A DNA stretch of 64,000 nt from Flavihumibacter sp. UBA7668 (GTDB taxonomy: Bacteria; Bacteroidota; Bacteroidia; Chitinophagales; Chitinophagaceae), in NCBI RefSeq assembly GCF_002483205.1, contig NZ_DLHM01000004.1:466962-530961 (forward strand), read 5' to 3'. This document shows positions 16,301 to 24,235 of this stretch, one piece after another (the first letter of the stretch is position 1; each line of letters starts with the position of its first letter). Made by a program: the position numbers and the translations under genes. The notes under the pieces were generated by a model. It made no database searches. It saw only the letters and a list, made by a program, of their open reading frames with translations, and was not told where the DNA came from.

Positions 16301-17295
16301 CACCTCCCTTCATGTATGAGATTATCGGAAGTGTACCTTCTGCTCCTTCCATTGTTGCACCACCTCAGGCAAGTCCGGTTTTCAGTATTAATAATGGAAA
16401 CAGTTATTCCCTGGTTCGTTTAAGAGTGGTGGATTATTGCGGAAATGCAACACTGAATGATGTGAGCGTTCTTCCGCTGCAAAATATAGTAGTAACAGCC
16501 CAGTCTGATTGTTATTACACAGATGTAACCTTATCCGTTCCAAATTTTGCAAATGCCAGTTATGAATGGTACCATAAATTATCCGATACAGACAGTGTGT
16601 TGGTAGGAACGGATAGAGAGTATATGATTCCTTATCTTGAACCCAACAGCATCGGAGAATATGTGGCAAGAGTTTCTGTAAATAATGGTTGTTTGGTAAG
16701 ACTCAACTATTATAATGTAACAGGTAATTGTGGTGGTGTTCTTTCTGACAAATTGAAGCTGAATGGCAAAACTGTTCGTAAATCAAATCAGTTAAGCTGG
16801 AATCATATTCAAACTGGGGATATTATCCGGTACCAGGTAGAGCGTTTGAATCCAACTTCCAATGAGTTTCAGGTTATTGGTGAAGTAAGTGTAACGAACA
16901 ACAGAGCCGGCATTCAATTCAGTTATACGGATGACCGCCTGCTTGATCCAATACACCAATACCGTATCAAGGCAATAGATAAGAGTGGAAAAATTAGCTA
17001 CTCCAATCTGCTAAAGCTGAAGATGGATAATGGGGCAATGCTGCCTATCAGGATTTATCCAAACCCGGTTAAGGAGCTGGTGCATATTTCCTTCCAGGCA
17101 AATCAGCCGGGAATGTATCAGCTTGATCTGATGAATGCAGCCGGACAGGTTTTGTATCAAACACAAAAAGCCGTAAGCGGACCTATGACTGTTACAATTC
17201 AGCGTCAGGTATCAATGAAACCAGGCATTTATTTCCTGAAAGTTCGTAATACAGCAACAGGAACCGAAACAATCGAGAAATTACTCTTCCAATAA
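13378..17295 (+). CDS. secreted repeat protein with type IX sorting domain
   Basis: Large surface or extracellular protein of 1305 residues. A signal peptide ends near residue 23 (HYQEVQAQ). Residues about 24-280 contain SprB-like segments (SSGSGNYNYRVLGP, GLSAGTYTVMVQD). Residues about 285-770 hold six tandem repeats of about 80 residues, each with CxxF/I near the start, LTNPQYCL, CNxTGxF, PYGSYC and CYDTTIxRC, so each has about five or six cysteines. Further beta-sandwich-like segments follow. The C-terminus has the sorting pattern IRIYPNPVKELVHI and ends GIYFLKVRNTATG plus a short tail. It is likely exported by Sec, then across the outer membrane by the type IX system. Function is unknown; adhesion or motility is a guess from resemblance to SprB-type repeats. 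Confidence 0.85.
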   Translation: MKKLYLFLTILYTLIHYQEVQAQTCTLTVSSAVSQESRCKATGTITVSASSGSGNYNYRVLGPINTPYTSSSTISGLSAGTYTVMVQDVSTNCVAELQNIIVPGTYEDPRFNLVKTDETCANASDATITVSNLTGGRSPYTFTIVAPSPAGIGTSNSTGVFSGLPGGEYAIELKDSCGGIQTRRVNVLSYDWWIEYHSGSRVNCRDGNFEIRVRDSRGNSNTNNPIFNSFQYGAVNSPGDTTWYSTYQFTYDLESRRSLRLVTKDACGNVRGVNWSDNQIPAVANVVLTSFQSCNSFTASITGQVNLNNPTYCLINSSNVQVACNSTGVFSGIQEGTYSITVRDDCFDTTITRNFTMSQPQLSLNPNVNLNRISCDQVTASVSGLVNFTNPNFCLFNSSGVQLACNTTGSFPNLANGSYCIEVKDGCYDTTLTRCFTVQPLIPSVAASVTVTDPQCEDFDVSITGQTNLTNPQYCLFNQAGVQIACNNNGNFGNIPYGNYCMRITNDAACYDTTIERCFAVLPIPPSVNSQLDVVRNCTTIDLSIGGQTNITNPQYCLYDASNTLIGCNTTGVFPGLPYGSYCMDIRNDVNCYDTTIRRCITVAPNIPAVGSLQAGNRDCTGFTMSLNGMTNLTNAQFTLKNSAGTVIGTNSTGLFNNVPYGSYCMEVQNDVNCYDTLITRCINVTQNIPNAGGVQFSNRDCDGFNARIQWVSNFSSPTYTLRDSANNIVSTSSNGQFYNLPYGSYCIGIRDNCYDTTINRCFEVRRSSPGISLTAQPSCEFNRTNIRVNVNNGFGPYTVNVYNPADSLVKTVTTGSTSIRVENLDMLPGTQQYRVELTDNCGSATSGMVTPVMSTFSSDIQVLSKCPSGANQNGSSELTITVSSNLGIISPTIINKDGNLVNIPYNTGSVAVYKWTDLEPATYVVQYNLPGSCNNKGYDTVVVGAYQYPQLDKSASFQCDNNSFSVGADVTGGAPPFMYEIIGSVPSAPSIVAPPQASPVFSINNGNSYSLVRLRVVDYCGNATLNDVSVLPLQNIVVTAQSDCYYTDVTLSVPNFANASYEWYHKLSDTDSVLVGTDREYMIPYLEPNSIGEYVARVSVNNGCLVRLNYYNVTGNCGGVLSDKLKLNGKTVRKSNQLSWNHIQTGDIIRYQVERLNPTSNEFQVIGEVSVTNNRAGIQFSYTDDRLLDPIHQYRIKAIDKSGKISYSNLLKLKMDNGAMLPIRIYPNPVKELVHISFQANQPGMYQLDLMNAAGQVLYQTQKAVSGPMTVTIQRQVSMKPGIYFLKVRNTATGTETIEKLLFQ
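14230..15690 (+). repeat. six tandem 80-residue repeats inside the secreted protein
   Basis: Six in-frame units of about 243 bases. They share CYDTTI/L and PYGSYC-type motifs but differ at the DNA level, which suggests old duplication with divergence. Units 3 and 4 are the most alike (LTNPQYCLFNQAG and ITNPQYCLYDASN). Units 1 and 5 have lost some cysteines (TYSITV for SYCIEV in unit 1, AQFTLKN for PQYCLYD in unit 5). Confidence 0.8.
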
Positions 17296-17300
17296 TTTGC

Positions 17301-17344
17301 ATGCAGCATATAAGTGTTTATTTTTACTTATATGCTGCATTTTT
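17301..17344 (+). terminator. intrinsic terminator overlapping the next start codon
   Basis: Perfect 15-bp arms ATGCAGCATATAAGT (17301-17315) and ACTTATATGCTGCAT (17326-17340), loop of 10 bases, followed by four T residues. The ATG of the next gene (17332) lies within the right arm. Confidence 0.85.
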
Positions 17345-18213
17345 ACCCCAAACCTGTAGGAATACTCCTTGGTATTTGTTTATTGGCATGTTCCAAGTCT
17401 GGAGAATCATCCGACTTTAAACCACTTTTTAAGGAAGCAACGGGAGTGCTGCTGGCCAGTGATTTTCCCGCAGAAGTTTCCGGAATTGCGGATAGTTATT
17501 CCCAACCGGGTTCTATCTGGATGATTGAGGATAGTCATAATGGTGCAGTTTTATTACAGGTAGGGCATGATGGAGCACTAAAGGATCCCGTTGAGTTACC
17601 CGGAGCTACCAATCGGGACTGGGAAGACCTTGCTATTGGAGCCGGCCCCGATCAGGATAGGAAATATCTCTATATCGCCGAAACGGGTGACAATGCCCGT
17701 CAGCATAATGAATATGCAATTTACAGGCTGGAAGAGCCTGCAGCAGGGGTAACAACCGTTCAGAATCTGGTAAAAATCAGGTTTACTTATGGCGATGGAG
17801 CATCTCATAACACCGAAGCTGTACTGGTTGATCCGGCAACAAAAGATATACTTTTAATTACCAAAGAGAAACCCGCATCTATCTATGTTTTAAGGTATCC
17901 CTATAGTACGAATGAAATTAATATTGCGGAGTCTGCAGGAGCAACCAAACTGGAAACAGTGACAGGAGCTGCCATTGGGCAGGATGGACAGGAACTATTG
18001 CTCAGAACCTATACAGGCATTTCTTACTGGAAAAGGAATGCGGGAGAAAGCCCGGCTGATGCTTTAATACGTGCCCCTGTCTCCATTTCTGCGCCTATGG
18101 AACCGCAGGGAGAAGCCATTGCATTCAGGAAAGACCTGGGCGGCTTTTTTACATTAAGTGAAAATGCGGGTTTACCGGTACAATTGCGGCTGTTTTTTTA
18201 CCAGCGTAATTAG
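17332..18213 (+). CDS. lipoprotein, probable beta-propeller
   Basis: The 293-residue product starts MLHFYPKPVGILLGICLLAC, a short lipoprotein signal with the lipobox LLAC, so it should be membrane-anchored. The body has propeller-like repeats (DWEDLAIGAGPDQDRKYLY, NTEAVLVDPATKDILLITKE, QPQGEAIAF-like segment near the end), as in esterase-like or phytase-like propeller proteins; the enzymatic activity is not predictable. The only ATG that yields the signal sequence is at 17332 inside a strong hairpin; a GTG at 17314 in frame is also within it. Either way the start would be hidden in read-through transcripts. Confidence 0.7.
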   Translation: MLHFYPKPVGILLGICLLACSKSGESSDFKPLFKEATGVLLASDFPAEVSGIADSYSQPGSIWMIEDSHNGAVLLQVGHDGALKDPVELPGATNRDWEDLAIGAGPDQDRKYLYIAETGDNARQHNEYAIYRLEEPAAGVTTVQNLVKIRFTYGDGASHNTEAVLVDPATKDILLITKEKPASIYVLRYPYSTNEINIAESAGATKLETVTGAAIGQDGQELLLRTYTGISYWKRNAGESPADALIRAPVSISAPMEPQGEAIAFRKDLGGFFTLSENAGLPVQLRLFFYQRN

Positions 18214-18222
18214 ACAAAGGCT

Positions 18223-18552
18223 TTATTGAAGTGCTTCCCGCAGCATATTCATGGAAATGGCGGTATGACTTGCATCAAACACACAAACCCCATCCCGTAT
18301 GAGCAGTATCTGGGGTGATTCATGTTCAATGCCAAAACCTGTTGCTATTTCATTTGAAACTGACCTGTATTGAATCAGGTCCAGATAATGAAATTCAATT
18401 CCTTCCGGAATACTTGCTTTATCAAGCCTGTTTTTAGCCATTGCACTGATGGAACAGCGGGTACTATGCTTGAAAATAACCTGAGGTTTGGAGAAAGAAG
18501 CCTGCTTTATATGTTCAATTTGTTCCAGGTTGGAAAGTGTAATCCAATTCAT
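18223..18552 (-). CDS. ytxJ: YtxJ-like bacillithiol-system thiol protein
   Basis: Thioredoxin-like protein of 109 residues related to YtxJ, a monothiol bacilliredoxin-type protein of organisms that make bacillithiol. Residues about 24-37 read QVIFKHSTRCSISA, with the single active-site cysteine in a CSI context rather than CxxC; PQILLIRDG near residue 80 contains the cis-proline region of the fold. No signal peptide, so cytoplasmic. It is convergent with the lipoprotein gene and 15 bases downstream of the tiny lipoprotein gene on the same strand. BshB1, needed for bacillithiol synthesis, is encoded at 43164. Confidence 0.85.
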   Translation of the reverse strand: MNWITLSNLEQIEHIKQASFSKPQVIFKHSTRCSISAMAKNRLDKASIPEGIEFHYLDLIQYRSVSNEIATGFGIEHESPQILLIRDGVCVFDASHTAISMNMLREALQ

Positions 18553-18567
18553 TGTCTTTGCTCCTTT

Positions 18568-18681
18568 TTAATAACCCACCATTCCTGAAGAAACTTTACA
18601 CCCGCCTCTTGATGTGGTGCATGAACTTAACCCAATGGTTAATAAACCGGCCAATCCCAATACTATCCAGAACTTTTTCAT
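18568..18681 (-). CDS. 37-residue lipoprotein
   Basis: Short gene encoding MKKFWIVLGLAGLLTIGLSS then CTTSRGGC. The lipobox LSSC predicts cleavage before Cys21, leaving a mature peptide of only 17 residues with a second cysteine. It lies just upstream of ytxJ on the same strand and probably shares its transcript. Upstream in-frame codons up to 18813 lack signal-like composition and are not used here. Similar tiny lipoproteins are common and uncharacterised in this phylum. Function unknown. Confidence 0.65.
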   Translation of the reverse strand: MKKFWIVLGLAGLLTIGLSSCTTSRGGCKVSSGMVGY

Positions 18682-18819
18682 GATAACCAATTTTGATACT
18701 GACTTGCAAATTACATACCTATTTGCAAGATCAGCGAAAATTCCAGGTTTAAACATGAAAATTAATAATAATTTATGGTATGCAGTAAAGGGTATGATTG
18801 GCCAAATTGCCAATAAGTG

Positions 18820-18827
18820 TACATTTG
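18820..18827 (+). promoter_or_regulatory. -7 box TACATTTG for the exonuclease gene
   Basis: Perfect TAnnTTTG match ending only four bases before the ATG at 18832. The transcript would be leaderless or nearly so. It decides the start at 18832 against an in-frame codon at 18817 inside the box. Confidence 0.55.
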
Positions 18828-18831
18828 CGCC

Positions 18832-19602
18832 ATGGCGTTACAATTACAAAAACCTATCGCATTTATAGATCTTGAAACTACAGGTACAAATCTTGGTATT
18901 GACAGGATCGTGGAAATAGCCATAGTACGAATCGGGAAAGATTATAGCAAAACAACCAAACGCAAACTGATTAATCCGGAAATGCCCATTCCGGCTGGTG
19001 CTTCCGATGTGCATGGTATTACGGATGAAATGGTAAAAGACGCACCCAGTTTTCGTCAGGTGGCCAATGAAATGAAACAATTTCTGGAAAACTGCGATTT
19101 GGCAGGATATAATTCCAACAGATTTGATATCCCCTTATTGGTAGAAGAGTTCCTGCGGGCTGGTTTGGAATTTGAGGTTGGATCCCGCAAATTATTGGAT
19201 GTACAGAAAATATTCCATTTGATGGAACAGCGCACGCTCAGTGCGGCATATAAATTCTATTGCAATAAAACACTGGATGGTGCACATAGCGCCGAAGTGG
19301 ATGCAACTGCTACATGGGAAGTATTGGAGGCGCAATTAATACGGTATCCCCAACTGGGCGATACGGTTGATTCTGTAATCAAGTTTATTGGTGAAGAACA
19401 AATTGTTGATTTTGCCCGGCGTTTTGTGTTTCAGAATGGAGTGGAAGTGTTCAATTTCGGCAAACATAAGGGACGGCCTGTGACTGACGTATTAAAGTCA
19501 GAACCTCAATATTATGACTGGATGATGAAGGGTGATTTCCCACTTCATACCAAACAGAAGTTAACTGAAATACTGAACAGAACCCTGCTGAAGAAAAGTT
19601 AA
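18832..19602 (+). CDS. DnaQ-like 3'-5' exonuclease
   Basis: DEDDh-family exonuclease of 256 residues. ExoI motif FIDLETTGT is at residues about 12-20, ExoII is in AGYNSNRFDIPLL, and ExoIII is GAHSAEVDAT with the catalytic His and Asp. The C-terminal part FNFGKHKGRPVTDVL, then YYDWMMKGDF, matches the extra domain seen in exodeoxyribonuclease X-like proteins. It is therefore a stand-alone exonuclease, probably in repair or proofreading, rather than a domain of a polymerase. The next gene follows after 27 bases. Confidence 0.88.
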   Translation: MALQLQKPIAFIDLETTGTNLGIDRIVEIAIVRIGKDYSKTTKRKLINPEMPIPAGASDVHGITDEMVKDAPSFRQVANEMKQFLENCDLAGYNSNRFDIPLLVEEFLRAGLEFEVGSRKLLDVQKIFHLMEQRTLSAAYKFYCNKTLDGAHSAEVDATATWEVLEAQLIRYPQLGDTVDSVIKFIGEEQIVDFARRFVFQNGVEVFNFGKHKGRPVTDVLKSEPQYYDWMMKGDFPLHTKQKLTEILNRTLLKKS

Positions 19603-19629
19603 TTCTATTATTTTCGCTTCACATTTTTA

Positions 19630-20394
19630 GTGGAAAAAATTGTCATTATACCAACCTATAACGAGAAGGAAAATATTTCTTCTATTTTGAAGGCCATTTT
19701 TGACCTTCAACAGGACTTTCATGTGCTGGTAATTGATGATGGTTCACCCGATGGCACAGCAGAGATTGTAAAGTCTCTTCAGTTGACATATCCCGGGCAA
19801 TTATTTCTTGAACAGCGAACAGGAAAATTGGGATTGGGCACAGCTTATATTCACGGATTTAAGTGGTCGCTGGCAAAAGGCTATCGATATATTTTTGAGA
19901 TGGATGCAGATTTCTCACATAATCCGAAAGACCTTCAGCGTTTATATACTGCCTGCGCAAATGAGGGTGCTGATGTCGCTATCGGATCACGTTGGGTTAA
20001 AGGAGGCGGAACGGTGAACTGGCCCTGGGACAGGATTTTTTTATCCAAGGGAGGAAGTATCTACACAAGATTGATTACCTGGATTCCGGTCAAAGACACC
20101 ACGGCGGGTTTTGTTTGTTATAAACGCGAAGTGCTGGAAGCCCTGAATCTGGATGAAATCCGTTTTCTCGGTTATGCATTCCAGATAGAAATGAAATTTG
20201 CTTCCTGGAAACTTGGTTTTAAAATAAAGGAAGTGCCCATCATATTTGAAGATCGTCAGTATGGTGTTTCCAAAATGCATAAAGGCATCGTAAAAGAAGG
20301 TATACTGGGTGTTTTGCGTTTGCGCTGGGAAAGTCTGTTTAAAGATTATCACAACCGGATGAAAAACACTGATGATGAGGAAGCTGCAGCATGA
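19630..20394 (+). CDS. polyprenol-phosphate mannosyltransferase-like GT2
   Basis: Glycosyltransferase family 2 enzyme of 254 residues resembling dolichol/polyprenol monophosphomannose synthase. It has IIPTYNEKENI at the N-terminus, the nucleotide-sugar motif IDDGSPDGT, the metal-binding EMDADFSHNP, and WPWDRIFLSKGGS then DTTAGFVCYKREV typical of this subgroup. No C-terminal membrane segments, so it is the soluble, membrane-associated type. Start is GTG at 19630. Its stop overlaps the next start by four bases (ATGA). It would supply a lipid-linked sugar donor for cell-surface glycosylation. Confidence 0.9.
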   Translation: MEKIVIIPTYNEKENISSILKAIFDLQQDFHVLVIDDGSPDGTAEIVKSLQLTYPGQLFLEQRTGKLGLGTAYIHGFKWSLAKGYRYIFEMDADFSHNPKDLQRLYTACANEGADVAIGSRWVKGGGTVNWPWDRIFLSKGGSIYTRLITWIPVKDTTAGFVCYKREVLEALNLDEIRFLGYAFQIEMKFASWKLGFKIKEVPIIFEDRQYGVSKMHKGIVKEGILGVLRLRWESLFKDYHNRMKNTDDEEAAA

Positions 20395-21260
20395 AAACTG
20401 CATTCATTCGGTTACATCTTGCCGTACTATTGGCCGGCTTCACCGGAGTCCTGGGCAGATTGATAACACTGAATGAAGCCTTGATTGTCTGGTACCGTTT
20501 GTTACTGAGTGCCATCGCTCTCTGGCTGATTGTCGCCTTCAGAAAAACTGTTCCGCTTCTGCCTTTAAAGCTCATTCTTTCCATTTTTGGTGTTGGATTG
20601 ATTGCTGCCCTGCATTGGGTTAGTTTTTATGGTGCTATTAAATATTCAAATGTATCAGTAACGCTTGTTTGTTTTTCCTCCATAGGTTTTTTTACTGCCC
20701 TGGTGGAACCTCTTCTCCTTAGGAAAAAATTAGCCTGGCAGGAACTGGCTCTTGGATTATTGGTGATGCTGGGAATATTTATCATTTTTCAATTCGACAG
20801 TCAGTATAAAACAGGTATTATAATTGGTACCATTTCTGCCTTCCTTGCTGCCATCTTTCCGGTATTAAACCGACAATTATTGAAGAAAATTTCTGTTGAA
20901 AGTCTGGTTACCTACGAACTCACGGGTGGGTTTCTGACTCTTAGTTTATTGATGCCGGTTTATCTTTATTATTTCCCTGCCAGCTACCTTATTCCAAATC
21001 TTCCTGATCTGGGCTGGTTATTAATTTTGTCACTGCTTTGTACGGTTTGGGCATTTTATCTGTCCTCCTATGCCCTCCAGCATATTTCTGCATTTACCGT
21101 TAATCTCAGTTATAACCTGGAACCCGTTTATGGAATTCTGCTTGCTTTTTTTCTGTTTAATGAAAATGAAAAGCTGGGCATTCATTTTTATATTGGTTTG
21201 CTTTGCATTGTAAGTGCTGTTTCTATCCAGTTATTTCGGGTTTGGAAGAGCCATCGGTAA
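20391..21260 (+). CDS. EamA/DMT-family transporter
   Basis: Integral membrane protein of 289 residues with about ten hydrophobic helices arranged as two EamA halves (roughly residues 5-135 and 145-285). The segment YNLEPVYGILLAFFLFNE near residue 244 is typical of the drug/metabolite exporter superfamily. Translation is probably coupled to the upstream glycosyltransferase by the ATGA overlap. The substrate cannot be predicted. Confidence 0.88.
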   Translation: MKTAFIRLHLAVLLAGFTGVLGRLITLNEALIVWYRLLLSAIALWLIVAFRKTVPLLPLKLILSIFGVGLIAALHWVSFYGAIKYSNVSVTLVCFSSIGFFTALVEPLLLRKKLAWQELALGLLVMLGIFIIFQFDSQYKTGIIIGTISAFLAAIFPVLNRQLLKKISVESLVTYELTGGFLTLSLLMPVYLYYFPASYLIPNLPDLGWLLILSLLCTVWAFYLSSYALQHISAFTVNLSYNLEPVYGILLAFFLFNENEKLGIHFYIGLLCIVSAVSIQLFRVWKSHR

Positions 21261-21298
21261 ACCGGATTGTGTTATTTTAGCAATAAAACCGAACACAC

Positions 21299-24235
21299 AT
21301 GAGAAGCAACTGTTGGGCATTGTTCTTGCTGTTATTTTCTTCTGCAGTAGTTGCCCAAAAAAAACCACTGGATCATAGCGTATATGACCAATGGCAAAGT
21401 ATTGGTGAACGCATCCTTAGTGCTGATGGTAACTGGCTGGCATACACGATAAATGTTCAGGAAGGTGATGGTCAGTTAGTAATTCAATCTGTAAAAAATC
21501 AGCAGATATGGAAAGTACCCCGCGGTTACCAGGCAAGCTTTAGCCACGACAGCCGTTTTTTGGTAGCTCGTATAAAACCACTCTTTAAGGATTCCAGAAA
21601 AGCCCGGATAGCAAAAAAAGGTCCGAACGATGTACCTAAAGATTCTCTTTATATGCTGGAGCTGGGTAAAGGCTATGAGCAGCGGATACCGGATGTGAAA
21701 TCCTATCAACTTCCTGCGAAAGCCGGTGCTGTTCTTGCCTATCATTTATGGAAGACGACTCCTTTGCCAAAGGAATCCAACATTGATTCTCTATCCCGCC
21801 TGCAGGATTTGCTGCGCAAAGCAGATAGTCTCCGATTCCTTTCAGATAGTCTGCGGAATAAAGTAAATGAAGCCAGAATTAAGGGAATGACATCTCTTCA
21901 GCCGGTTAAAAGTTCAGTTACAAAATCGAAACGCGAAACGGTGGAAGAAGGAACTGAATTGGTGGTACGTGATTTGGTTTCCGGAAAAGAATGGCGACAT
22001 AAACTGGTGCTTGAATACAAGCTGGCAGATTATGGTCAGGCACTGGCAATTGAACAGAGCAGAAAAAACAGTGATACATTGAGTGAAGCTGTTTTATTGT
22101 TTCAGGATTTTACTGCAGATCGGATTGATACCATTGCCAAATCTTTTCAGGAAGCAAAACTTTTTACGTTTACAGAGGCAGGTAATCAGCTGGCTTTTGT
22201 AATTCAGAAAGACAGTACGGCCAAAGCGCTTAAAAAATATTACCAGCTTTACCATTATACAAAGGGAAATGGTAAGGCTGTCGAATTAGTTAACAGAATG
22301 TCCGATGGCGTTAAAAAAGAGCAGGTGATTAGTCCGGATTTTTCCATTTATTTCAGCAAAGATGGGAAGCGATTGTTTTTTGGCCTTGCACCTGATCGTC
22401 CGGTTAAAGATACCAGTCTGGTTGATTTTGAAACAGCCAAACTGGATGTATGGAATTATAAAGACGATTACCTGCAACCACAGCAACTGGTAACACTTTC
22501 TGCCGAATTAAAGAAAAGCTGGCAGACAGTGTGGGATCTTGATAAAAGGCAACTCATCAACCTGGCAGACGATAGTTGTGAAATTGTGATGCCATCAGAT
22601 GAAGGCAATGGAAATTTTGCAGTGGGTATGAGCAATGCCGGATTAAGAATTGAACAGCAATGGAAAATGGATGGTGCTGTTCGATTGTACAGAGTAGATA
22701 TCAGAACAGGCAAACGCACACTTATTACGCCCCGAGCCAGTCGATCTACCGTACGGATTTCTCCGCAGGGTAACTATATTGTTTGGTATGATCCAAAACA
22801 AAAACACTGGATTTCCTATAGCAACGAAAGGTCAATTTCAAGCGTAATTTCTAAATCAATACCTGTTCCTTTATATGATGAGGACCATGATACACCTTCG
22901 GATGCACCTCCGCATGGAATTATGGGATGGAAAGAAGCTGATGAGAGCCTTTACATCTACGATAAATACGATGTATGGGAAGTGGATCCTGCAGGCAGGT
23001 CAGCAGCAAAAATGATGACCAATGGATGGGGAAGAAAAAATAAAATAACAGTAAGAAATGAACAGCTGGATCGTGACCAGCGTTTTTTGAAACCGGGACA
23101 ACCACTCTTATTCCAGCTCTTTGATCATATGTCAAAAGGGTATGGATGGCTGTCGTATGAATTTGGAACTTCATTTAAACCGGAAGCAGCCACCTCGTTG
23201 ATTCATGCATCTATTGTAGACGGGGCAGTTAAGGCGAAGTCAGCAGATGATCTGCTCTTTATTCAACAAAGTCCGGCAGCGTTGAATTTGTACACTGCAG
23301 GATTGAAAACGGTGAATGATAGTTCAACCTACAGGCAGGTGAGTTCACTAAATCCACAGCAGAGCCAATACCATTGGTTTACCGTGGAATTACATAAATG
23401 GAAAATGCTGGATGGTAAAATGAGTGAGGGCCTATTGTACAAACCAGACAATTTTGATCCTTCCAAAAAATATCCGGTTATCTTTTATTTCTATGAAAAA
23501 AATGCAGACCGACGCTACAATTATATTGAACCAATGCCGGTTAGAGCATCTGTAAATATTGCCTATTATACCAGTAATGGATACCTGGTATTTGATCCGA
23601 ATATTTATTATAAAACCGGGCAGCCGGGTGAGGATGCCTATAATTCAATCGTTTCAGCAGCAAGGTATATGTCGAAATTCCGGTTTGTGGATTCAACCAA
23701 AATGGGCTTGCAGGGGCATAGCTGGGGTGGTTACCAGATTGCGTATCTGATAACGCGAACCAATATGTTTGCTGCAGCGGAAGCCGGTGCTCCGGTTAGC
23801 AATATGACGAGTGCTTATGGCGGCATTCGTTGGGGAACCGGCATAAGCCGTCAGTTTCAGTATGAGAAAACACAAAGCAGGATAGGTGCGAATCTTTGGG
23901 AAAAACCGGAACTCTATATAAAAAATTCTCCCTTATTCAGAGCTGATAAAGTAAAGACTCCGTTGTTGATGTTGCATAACGATAAAGATGATGCTGTTCC
24001 CTGGTACCAGGGCATTGAATATTTCACCGCATTGAGAAGATTGGGCAAACCGGTTTGGATGGTCAATTACAATGATGAATTGCATGGTATCATTGAACGA
24101 AAAAACAGGAAGGACTGGACCATACGGATGGCACAATTCTTTGATCATTACCTGAAAGGCGCACCTGCTCCCAAATGGATGAAAGAAGGTGTTCCTGCCA
24201 CCTTAAAAGGAATTGAATGGGGACTTGATTATTAA
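21299..24235 (+). CDS. S9-family prolyl oligopeptidase-like peptidase
   Basis: Secreted or periplasmic serine peptidase of 978 residues. The signal peptide ends near residue 20 (SSAVVAQ). A long N-terminal propeller region is followed by the alpha/beta hydrolase domain at about 720-978. The nucleophile is in GLQGHSWGGYQIAY, the acidic residue in LLMLHNDKDDAVPWYQG, and the His in NDELHGI. Length is at the long end for the family. The stop codon overlaps the stop of the convergent gene at 24232. It likely degrades peptides in the periplasm; no operon partner is evident. Confidence 0.92.
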   Translation: MRSNCWALFLLLFSSAVVAQKKPLDHSVYDQWQSIGERILSADGNWLAYTINVQEGDGQLVIQSVKNQQIWKVPRGYQASFSHDSRFLVARIKPLFKDSRKARIAKKGPNDVPKDSLYMLELGKGYEQRIPDVKSYQLPAKAGAVLAYHLWKTTPLPKESNIDSLSRLQDLLRKADSLRFLSDSLRNKVNEARIKGMTSLQPVKSSVTKSKRETVEEGTELVVRDLVSGKEWRHKLVLEYKLADYGQALAIEQSRKNSDTLSEAVLLFQDFTADRIDTIAKSFQEAKLFTFTEAGNQLAFVIQKDSTAKALKKYYQLYHYTKGNGKAVELVNRMSDGVKKEQVISPDFSIYFSKDGKRLFFGLAPDRPVKDTSLVDFETAKLDVWNYKDDYLQPQQLVTLSAELKKSWQTVWDLDKRQLINLADDSCEIVMPSDEGNGNFAVGMSNAGLRIEQQWKMDGAVRLYRVDIRTGKRTLITPRASRSTVRISPQGNYIVWYDPKQKHWISYSNERSISSVISKSIPVPLYDEDHDTPSDAPPHGIMGWKEADESLYIYDKYDVWEVDPAGRSAAKMMTNGWGRKNKITVRNEQLDRDQRFLKPGQPLLFQLFDHMSKGYGWLSYEFGTSFKPEAATSLIHASIVDGAVKAKSADDLLFIQQSPAALNLYTAGLKTVNDSSTYRQVSSLNPQQSQYHWFTVELHKWKMLDGKMSEGLLYKPDNFDPSKKYPVIFYFYEKNADRRYNYIEPMPVRASVNIAYYTSNGYLVFDPNIYYKTGQPGEDAYNSIVSAARYMSKFRFVDSTKMGLQGHSWGGYQIAYLITRTNMFAAAEAGAPVSNMTSAYGGIRWGTGISRQFQYEKTQSRIGANLWEKPELYIKNSPLFRADKVKTPLLMLHNDKDDAVPWYQGIEYFTALRRLGKPVWMVNYNDELHGIIERKNRKDWTIRMAQFFDHYLKGAPAPKWMKEGVPATLKGIEWGLDY

